Shown piece after piece: positions 1 to 4,431 of a DNA stretch of 6,091 bases. The stretch comes from Helicobacter sp. (GTDB lineage: Bacteria > Campylobacterota > Campylobacteria > Campylobacterales > Helicobacteraceae), in contig JAAVGZ010000007.1 of the NCBI GenBank assembly GCA_014799985.1, forward strand, positions 5,606 to 11,696. Direction: 5' to 3'. Each line of letters starts with the position of its first letter. The first letter of the stretch is position 1. The translations under genes and the position numbers were made by a program. The notes beneath the pieces are model-generated. The model did not search any database and was not told where the DNA came from. It worked only from the letters and a program-made list of their open reading frames with translations.

Positions 1-11
1 CTTGAACGACT

Positions 12-473
12 ATGAGCAAAATTCGCCTGTGCTGCATTTCTAAACCACAAAAAGGAGGGCTAGACGATGAGGTGTCGCGCTTTACTCGCTTGTGTCGGGG
101 GTTAGGCAGCGAGCTAGAGGTGCTTCATTTGTTTTCGAAGAAAATCCACATTGCCCAAAAGCAACAGGCATTGGCGCAAGATTCTTATAGCGAAGCGTTC
201 GCGCCCCACATGGGCGGGGCGTTTTGCATTGGGCTTGCGCCACATGGCGAGATTCTCGATAGCTTTGGGTTTGTTGATTTGCTCAAAGACCGACAAAGAG
301 TGCATTTTTTCATTGGTGGTGCGTATGGGCTGGGCGAACGCTTTTTGGCGCAATGCGATGCGGTTGTCTCGCTATCCAAGCTCACAATGTCGCATCAAAT
401 CGCGATGTTGGTTACGCTGGAGCAAATCTATCGTGCATTGAGTTTGATGCACAATCACCCCTATCACAAATAG
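12..473 (+). CDS. rlmH: 23S rRNA (pseudouridine(1915)-N3)-methyltransferase RlmH
   Basis: Encodes a 153-residue SPOUT-fold methyltransferase. The family uses S-adenosylmethionine to methylate N3 of pseudouridine 1915 in helix 69 of 23S rRNA, acting on assembled 70S ribosomes in the cytoplasm. The family signature is clear: the SAM-binding loop FFIGGAYGLGE at residues 99-109, then LSKLTMSHQIAMLVTLEQIY at about 121-140, and the characteristic C-terminus PYHK. Length matches the family (about 155 residues). The start at 12 has no clear Shine-Dalgarno upstream. The bases before it read open as a possible end of an upstream gene stopping at 13-15 (an ATGA overlap), so translational coupling to an upstream gene is possible but cannot be shown here. 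It is followed 8 nt later by the DksA-like gene, whose ribosome binding site overlaps this stop codon. Identification is secure. Confidence 0.95.
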   Translation: MSKIRLCCISKPQKGGLDDEVSRFTRLCRGLGSELEVLHLFSKKIHIAQKQQALAQDSYSEAFAPHMGGAFCIGLAPHGEILDSFGFVDLLKDRQRVHFFIGGAYGLGERFLAQCDAVVSLSKLTMSHQIAMLVTLEQIYRALSLMHNHPYHK

Positions 474-481
474 GAGAGAGA

Positions 482-841
482 ATGAAAAAAACCTTTCAGG
501 TGCTATACCAACAACTATTGGAACGTCAGAGCGAGCTACGCAGCGCGTTTTTGCGCCATGACGAGCGCTCGGGCGAGGAGGAGGAGCTGCGCGATGAGGG
601 CGATTTCGCCATTGCCAGCGCCGAGAGTTTTTTGGACGACACGCTCATGCGCCATTTTCGCATCGAATATGACGAGATTGAGTATGCTATCAAAAAGATT
701 GAGGAAAGGACGTATGGAATCTGTGAAATGTGCGGCGATGACATCGACATCGAGCGGCTTTTTGCCAAGCCGCATGCGCGCTATTGCATTGTGTGCCATG
801 AGCATATCGAACGCGAAAGCGGGCAGAGGAGGCGCCGATGA
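482..841 (+). CDS. dksA: DksA/TraR-family C4 zinc-finger transcriptional regulator
   Basis: Encodes 119 residues of the DksA/TraR family. Members insert a coiled coil into the RNA polymerase secondary channel and, often with ppGpp, adjust rRNA and amino-acid gene transcription. The C-terminal zinc finger is intact: C81-x2-C84, 17 residues, C102-x2-C105, the spacing of true DksA. The coiled-coil tip motif DxxDxA is present at D38, D41 and A43, matching the functionally required D71/D74/A76 of E. coli DksA. Helices flank it (about 1-35 and 45-78). The protein is shorter than E. coli DksA (151 residues), lacking the N-terminal extension, so a TraR-like mode is an alternative. The start at 482 is chosen because AGGAG (472-476) lies 5 nt upstream; the same frame is open back to an ATG at 353, but that stretch overlaps rlmH and has no family similarity. 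The stop overlaps the next start (ATGA). The symbol is by family and may differ in this lineage. Confidence 0.85.
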   Translation: MKKTFQVLYQQLLERQSELRSAFLRHDERSGEEEELRDEGDFAIASAESFLDDTLMRHFRIEYDEIEYAIKKIEERTYGICEMCGDDIDIERLFAKPHARYCIVCHEHIERESGQRRRR

Positions 842-1857
842 GGCTTAGGAATCTCGTGATTGTGTGGGCTGTGTTTTCGCTCGTGGTTGTGCTCTATACC
901 CACACGCTCACCGCGGCAGAATATCGCTACCCGTTGCCCTTTTTGCTTTGGGGGGACGAATACGAGATTGTCTTGCCCGTTGCCGTGTGGATTGTCTTGC
1001 CTTTGGCGGTCTTCTTTGCGATTGTGTGCGCCGCTGTTTTGGTGAACAAAATCCGCACCTTTTTGTTTAGTAGCCGTGTCAGGCATGACTATGCCAAACT
1101 CATTGAGCAGATTTATGCGCAAACGATTGGCACGCATGAGAGCGTGAATTTCAAAAACCCCAGAATCGATGAAATCTCTCGCGTGTTGCAGCGATTCGAG
1201 CTCAAGCCTTTGCCAAACACCGTCCCTAGCGGCGTGGATAAGATTGACAATTTCCTAAACGCCTACAAGGCGCTAAACGAGGGCGAAATCGTGGACATGC
1301 GGCAGTTTCGCGTGCCCAACGATTCACCGCTCGTTACCCTCGAGCGGCAGAATCGCTTGGCGAAAAACCCCCAATATGCGCTCGAGATTCTGAAGCGCAA
1401 CACGGAATCGGCGGACACAAAGCGCAGCGCGCTGCTCGCGCTCTTGCAAACGACAACCGATGTCGTGCCCTATATTCCAAATGTCGAAATCAATGACGAG
1501 ATTGCTCGCGCCCTGCTCGAATCGATTTTGAGCAAACATCTGCGCTTCGATGCGGACGAAGCCGAATCGTTCGTGCAGCTTGCGCATTATGACGCCAAGC
1601 AGATTCTCGCGTTCATGCGAAAGCTCAAAAAAATCCTTTCGCCCGATTCTTGGCTCGCCTTTGCCGAACAGACTGCGAACAAAAACGAGGAAGCCGAGCT
1701 TGCCTATCTCTATGTCCTCGCCGATTTGGAGATGATAGAGCGGCTCAAAGAGCGGCTCAAACACCACACGCCTGAAGAATTTGTCGCTGTGCGCGCCTTT
1801 GTCGAGCTGCGCGAAAACGGCAAAAACTACCCATTGCAGGCGTTTTTCTGCCTCTAG
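838..1857 (+). CDS. Two-TM membrane protein of unknown function with a large helical C-terminal domain
   Basis: I do not recognise a named family. The 339-residue product has two hydrophobic segments, at about residues 6-22 and 44-69, separated by a short polar loop (23-43) and followed by positively charged residues (K71, R73, R80). By the positive-inside rule, the remaining roughly 260 residues should be cytoplasmic. That domain is rich in Leu, Ala, Glu and Arg, with short helical stretches such as RQNRLAKNPQYALEILKRN and RLKERLKHH, suggesting an alpha-helical or repeat-like fold, possibly for protein interaction. No catalytic motif is evident. The start overlaps the dksA-like stop by 4 nt, and rsmE begins 1 nt after its stop, so it belongs to the same operon. 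The position between a DksA-like regulator and rRNA methyltransferase genes does not itself show function. Confidence 0.85.
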   Translation: MRLRNLVIVWAVFSLVVVLYTHTLTAAEYRYPLPFLLWGDEYEIVLPVAVWIVLPLAVFFAIVCAAVLVNKIRTFLFSSRVRHDYAKLIEQIYAQTIGTHESVNFKNPRIDEISRVLQRFELKPLPNTVPSGVDKIDNFLNAYKALNEGEIVDMRQFRVPNDSPLVTLERQNRLAKNPQYALEILKRNTESADTKRSALLALLQTTTDVVPYIPNVEINDEIARALLESILSKHLRFDADEAESFVQLAHYDAKQILAFMRKLKKILSPDSWLAFAEQTANKNEEAELAYLYVLADLEMIERLKERLKHHTPEEFVAVRAFVELRENGKNYPLQAFFCL

Positions 1858-1858
1858 C

Positions 1859-2563
1859 GTGCGCTTCGCGTTTCACCCACAAGCCGGCGATTCGACACTA
1901 TGTGTCGAGGGCGAGCTCTTTGTGCATCTCTTTCGCGCACGGCGCAAGACGCATGGGGAGTTTGCGTTTCGCAATTTAGTTGATGACAATCTTTACATGT
2001 ATGCTTTGGAATCTCTCGGGCGCAAAAGCGCGACACTGCAATTGCAATCATGCAACTTCGCGCCCAACAAGCCCGCGCATGCTCTGCATCTTTTGTGTGC
2101 AATCATCGACAACAAGGCGATTGAGCGCGATTTGCCCCTGCTCAATGAGTTTGGCGCGGCGAAGCTGACATTTTTCCCCGCTGAGCTTAGCCAAAATTTT
2201 CGAATCGACATCGAGCGTTTGGAGCGCATCGCGCGCCATTCATCGGAGCAATGTGGGCGCAGCGATTGCGTGCAAATCGCGCTCGCCGAGAGCCTCGATT
2301 CTCTGTTGCACAGCTTTCCGCAAGCTGCCGTGTTCGACTTTGGCGGCGAGAGCCTCGCGCAATGTGCGGGCGGTGTGCGCGAGATTCTGATTGGCGCTGA
2401 AGGGGGCTTCAGCGAAAAAGAACGCGAAAAAATGCGCCATTTGCGCAAGCTTAGCAGCGGCGAGCTCGTTTTGCGTGCCAGCAGCGCAGCGGTGTTCGCG
2501 CAGGCGAATGCGTGGAGGATTGTGGGTGATGCAGTCTTGTGCGGCAACGAAGGCAGCCATTAA
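1859..2563 (+). CDS. rsmE: 16S rRNA (uracil(1498)-N3)-methyltransferase RsmE
   Basis: Encodes a 234-residue SPOUT methyltransferase that methylates N3 of U1498 in helix 44 of 16S rRNA in the 30S subunit. An N-terminal PUA-like domain (residues 1 to about 65, including RFAFHPQAG, GELFVHLFRARR and FRNLVDD) is followed by the knotted catalytic domain. Family landmarks are HSSEQCGRSD (127-136, usually EQSGR), the SAM loop ILIGAEGGFSEKE (176-188) and LVLRASSAAVFAQANA (203-218). The loop is normally IGPEGGFS, and here Pro is replaced by Ala. The GTG start at 1859 is preferred because family similarity begins there (RFAFHPQ); a longer frame from an ATG at 1781 only overlaps the preceding gene. There is no good ribosome binding site, so translation probably depends on coupling to the upstream gene ending 1 nt earlier. 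It is the last gene of the GC-rich operon. Confidence 0.92.
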   Translation: MRFAFHPQAGDSTLCVEGELFVHLFRARRKTHGEFAFRNLVDDNLYMYALESLGRKSATLQLQSCNFAPNKPAHALHLLCAIIDNKAIERDLPLLNEFGAAKLTFFPAELSQNFRIDIERLERIARHSSEQCGRSDCVQIALAESLDSLLHSFPQAAVFDFGGESLAQCAGGVREILIGAEGGFSEKEREKMRHLRKLSSGELVLRASSAAVFAQANAWRIVGDAVLCGNEGSH

Positions 2564-2571
2564 TATTTTTC

Positions 2572-2617
2572 TGCTACTATGTCTTTAACTTTTTGCTATA
2601 ATGCCGATATGGTAGCA
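2572..2617. repeat. Imperfect inverted repeat straddling the promoter, operator-like
   Basis: TGCTACTAT (2572-2580) and ATGGTAGCA (2609-2617) are inverted copies matching at 8 of 9 positions. They flank the -10 box symmetrically, one arm in the -35 region and one starting at the predicted transcription start, with centres 37 bp apart. A regulator binding both arms is possible, but short inverted repeats of this quality also arise by chance. Confidence 0.3.
2597..2602 (+). promoter_or_regulatory. Predicted sigma-70 type -10 box (TATAAT) of the glycan cluster
   Basis: A perfect TATAAT lies at 2597-2602, preceded by TGC at 2594-2596, which fits an extended -10. No TTGACA-like -35 is found at the usual distance; the upstream stretch is T-rich instead, as is common in Campylobacterota promoters. 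A start about 7 nt downstream (near 2609) would give a leader of roughly 19 nt before the ATG at 2628, enough for the ribosome binding site at 2617-2623. It separates the rRNA-methylation operon from the glycan genes. Confidence 0.65.
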
Positions 2618-2623
2618 AAGGAG
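2617..2623 (+). promoter_or_regulatory. Strong ribosome binding site of the deacetylase gene
   Basis: AAAGGAG lies 4 nt before the ATG at 2628. It is the best Shine-Dalgarno sequence in the window together with the one before 5985. It fixes the deacetylase start at 2628 even though clear family similarity begins only at about residue 21. Confidence 0.75.
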
Positions 2624-2627
2624 CAGA

Positions 2628-3176
2628 ATGGCATTTGCATGTGTGAGCGAGATTGATGTGAATGTTGCGGAGAGTTATGTCAACAAGACGTTTCTCACGT
2701 TTGACATCGATTGGGCGAGCGATGAGGTATTGGGCTATTGTATCGACCTTGTCGAATCGTTTGGTGTCAAAGCATGGTTTGCCACACATGCAACGCCGCT
2801 GTTGGAACGACTGCGTGCCAATCCTAATTTTGAGCTTGGAATCCACCCCAATTTTTTGCCTTTGCTAAATGGCGATTTTGTATATGGCAAGAATTATCAA
2901 GAGGTTTTGTGCCATTATATGGACATTGTTCCTGAAGCAACGGCAATGCGGGCGCATAGCCTCGCGACAAGCAGCAGAATCTTGCAAGCAAGCAAGGAAA
3001 AAGGGATTACGCATGAGAGCAATCTTTGCATTCCAATGCAGGCGACAAAGGGCGCTATGCCGCTTGCGCCGTTTGTCAATTGGGACGGGCTCATACGTTG
3101 CCCCTATCATTATGCTGATGATATAGCGTGTATGTATGGCACGTTGCAATCCGTACGGGACGGGGGGCATATTTGA
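2628..3176 (+). CDS. Polysaccharide deacetylase (WbmS-like, CE4/NodB fold), truncated by frameshift
   Basis: The frame as written gives 182 residues covering most of a small NodB-homology deacetylase, which removes acyl groups (usually N-acetyl) from sugars using a metal ion. Visible motifs are TFDIDW (24-29, with the Asp pair D26 and D28 expected for catalysis and metal binding), THATPLLERL (53-62), FELGIHPNF (68-76, with H73 a likely metal ligand) and MRAHSL (107-112). The order and wording fit the WbmS-like subgroup found in O-antigen and surface-glycan loci. There is no signal peptide, so it likely works in the cytoplasm on a nucleotide- or lipid-linked sugar. The frame stops at 3174-3176 just after a G6 tract, losing the conserved GLHPIHVFLNT segment that lies in another frame. 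It follows a dedicated promoter and opens the glycan cluster. As written it is probably inactive. Family call good; substrate unknown. Confidence 0.8.
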   Translation: MAFACVSEIDVNVAESYVNKTFLTFDIDWASDEVLGYCIDLVESFGVKAWFATHATPLLERLRANPNFELGIHPNFLPLLNGDFVYGKNYQEVLCHYMDIVPEATAMRAHSLATSSRILQASKEKGITHESNLCIPMQATKGAMPLAPFVNWDGLIRCPYHYADDIACMYGTLQSVRDGGHI

Positions 3177-3331
3177 TGTTTGGATTGCACCCTATCCATG
3201 TATTTCTGAATACCGATACATTATGCCGCTATGAAGACGCACGACCCTATTTTTATGATTATTCTGCTCTTAAAACCATGCGCAATACAGGCTTTGGGGC
3301 GCGTGATGTGTTAGAAGAGTTAGTGGGGTAA
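3161..3331 (+). pseudogene. Out-of-frame C-terminal remainder of the polysaccharide deacetylase
   Basis: This stretch continues the deacetylase in the -1 frame and has no ribosome binding site or credible start of its own. It encodes GLHPIHVFLNT followed by CRYEDARPYF and RNTGFGARDVLEELV, which is the usual C-terminal part of this deacetylase group, including the His-rich strand expected near the active site. With one extra G in the 3162-3167 tract the sequence reads on as DGGAYLMFGLHPIH and the two parts form one 234-residue protein ending at 3331. Its TAA shares its last base with the ATG of the sulfotransferase (TAATG), so the full-length frame is the one coupled to the next gene. This argues that the intact form is, or recently was, functional. 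Confidence 0.75.
3162..3167 (+). repeat. G6 homopolymer at the deacetylase frame break
   Basis: Six consecutive G bases sit exactly where the reading frame must change (GAC, G6, CAT). One added G, or loss of two, joins the two halves. G runs switch surface-glycan genes by slipped-strand mispairing in Campylobacter and Helicobacter, usually with longer tracts of about 8 or more, so six is short for high-rate switching. Confidence 0.7.
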
Positions 3332-4422
3332 TGTCTATGAAATTTTTTTTTATCAATTCTATGTCACGTACGGGTACGTCTTTGCTCTATGGACATAGAG
3401 ATATTTATTTTGCTCCCTATCGAATCCAATTCGCATGCGCCGCTCCTTTTGGTTTTTCACTCTTGAATAGACCCAAAAATAATGAGCAATTTTTTAAAAT
3501 GTTAATGACCAAAACAACGATTGTGAACAAAAAAGGAGAGTGGCCACAGATTCACACGGCAAGCTTGGCAGAATTATTCCCAGATAAAATGGATTCTAAG
3601 AATTTAATAATGGGCGACAATCCTCTGCAAACAGCAATTCTTACGATACATCATATTCTTGGAATTGATTTACCCAGCAACGAGCAATACTATTGCCTAC
3701 ATGATGACCATTCTTATATGTTGGGAAGTGAGGTTTTTTTGCAATATGACTGCAAGATTCTGACAACTTTGCGCAACCCCATAGATATGATAGCTTCAAA
3801 GAAAAACATACTTACAATGTATGTTTATAGCAGACAATATCCGCAGCAATTTTGCCTCAAAGATGAAGTCTTACATAAGGAACTATTACGTGCTTGTTTT
3901 TCGTGGTGGGCAGCGAGCTATGAATATGCGCATCATTATGGATTGCCTGTTTTATTTGGCTTACTTAAGGCTGCTAATACGCGCAAGGAGATGATGGATA
4001 AAATCACAGATTATCTAGGAATTACAACAGATGAGGTTTTGTTAGACGACAAAACACCACTGGCAGACGAAAACTATCACAACGAGCTTTTGGCAAATGG
4101 AAGCTCGCTCAATACCATTGCATATCTGACTAAAGGCGCGAAAGAGGACAACACAAAAGCACATAAGCTATCTTTGAATGTGCATAAGCATGATTTTTTA
4201 TTGTGCATTGCGGATAATAGATTCTTTGAAGCTTTAAGCGATAATGTGGAGAATTTTCTTCAAAATATTGCGCATTTTTATATGAACTTTGCCCTGAATG
4301 ATTTAGAAGGAATTTTTGTATTGTGGCAAAAGCTTTATAAAAATAAATGTTTCAGAGAGCTTTTTGCGCATTATTCTGCTTTTAATTTTGGACATTCCAA
4401 TGCAAAAGAAGCGTTTATTTAG
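3331..4422 (+). CDS. PAPS-dependent sulfotransferase-like protein
   Basis: Encodes 363 residues resembling the sulfotransferase superfamily, which moves a sulfuryl group from PAPS to a sugar, peptide or small-molecule hydroxyl or amine. The N-terminal strand and P-loop-like 5'-phosphosulfate motif is FFFINSMSRTGTSLLYGH (residues 5-22, with S12, R13, G15, T16 and S17). The 3'-phosphate motif is ILTTLRNPIDMIASKKN (143-159, with R148 and S156). The order and separation fit the fold. The last 80 residues or so show no motif I recognise. No signal peptide or membrane segment is evident, so it should be cytoplasmic. The ATG at 3331 overlaps the restored deacetylase stop by one base. An ATG at 3337 has better spacing (8 nt) from GGGG at 3325-3328 and starts the protein MKFFFINS, so it may be the true start. 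GC content is much lower than in the upstream genes. The acceptor is unknown; a nucleotide-binding protein of other function is possible. Confidence 0.75.
   Translation: MSMKFFFINSMSRTGTSLLYGHRDIYFAPYRIQFACAAPFGFSLLNRPKNNEQFFKMLMTKTTIVNKKGEWPQIHTASLAELFPDKMDSKNLIMGDNPLQTAILTIHHILGIDLPSNEQYYCLHDDHSYMLGSEVFLQYDCKILTTLRNPIDMIASKKNILTMYVYSRQYPQQFCLKDEVLHKELLRACFSWWAASYEYAHHYGLPVLFGLLKAANTRKEMMDKITDYLGITTDEVLLDDKTPLADENYHNELLANGSSLNTIAYLTKGAKEDNTKAHKLSLNVHKHDFLLCIADNRFFEALSDNVENFLQNIAHFYMNFALNDLEGIFVLWQKLYKNKCFRELFAHYSAFNFGHSNAKEAFI
3343..3351 (+). repeat. T9 homopolymer near the 5' end of the sulfotransferase gene
   Basis: Nine consecutive T encode three Phe codons right after the start. Reading through with one T fewer or one T more, I find an early stop in both cases (within about 45 codons), so slippage here would switch the gene off. 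The frame is intact as written. Confidence 0.6.
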
Positions 4423-4431
4423 GAAGCATAG

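Noticed and set aside
353..481. Longer frame for the DksA-like gene from an ATG at 353
   Set aside because: It lies inside rlmH in another frame. The AGGAG before 482 and the family-like start there are decisive.
950..955. Second G6 run, in the two-TM membrane protein gene
   Set aside because: The frame is intact through it and nothing suggests switching. It also shows that G6 alone is not rare in this window.
1781..1858. Longer rsmE reading frame from an ATG at 1781
   Set aside because: The extra 26 residues overlap the preceding gene in another frame and have no family similarity. RsmE similarity begins at the GTG at 1859.
1993..2547. 184-residue open frame on the minus strand opposite rsmE
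   Set aside because: Low-complexity Ser/Arg/Ala-rich shadow of the GC-rich rsmE coding strand, without a ribosome binding site or recognisable domain.
2564..2627. Terminator after rsmE
   Set aside because: There are T-rich stretches but no stable GC-rich stem immediately before them. Read-through from the upstream operon remains possible.
3161..3168. Programmed -1 ribosomal frameshift at the G tract
   Set aside because: The zero-frame heptamer is C GGG GGG, not a proper X XXY YYZ site, because the P-site tRNA would re-pair with CGG. I also see no obvious stimulatory hairpin or pseudoknot close downstream. Not excluded experimentally.
3366..3379. Inverted repeat ACGTAC-GG-GTACGT
   Set aside because: It encodes part of the conserved SRTGTS motif of the sulfotransferase, and six-base arms are short enough to be coincidental.
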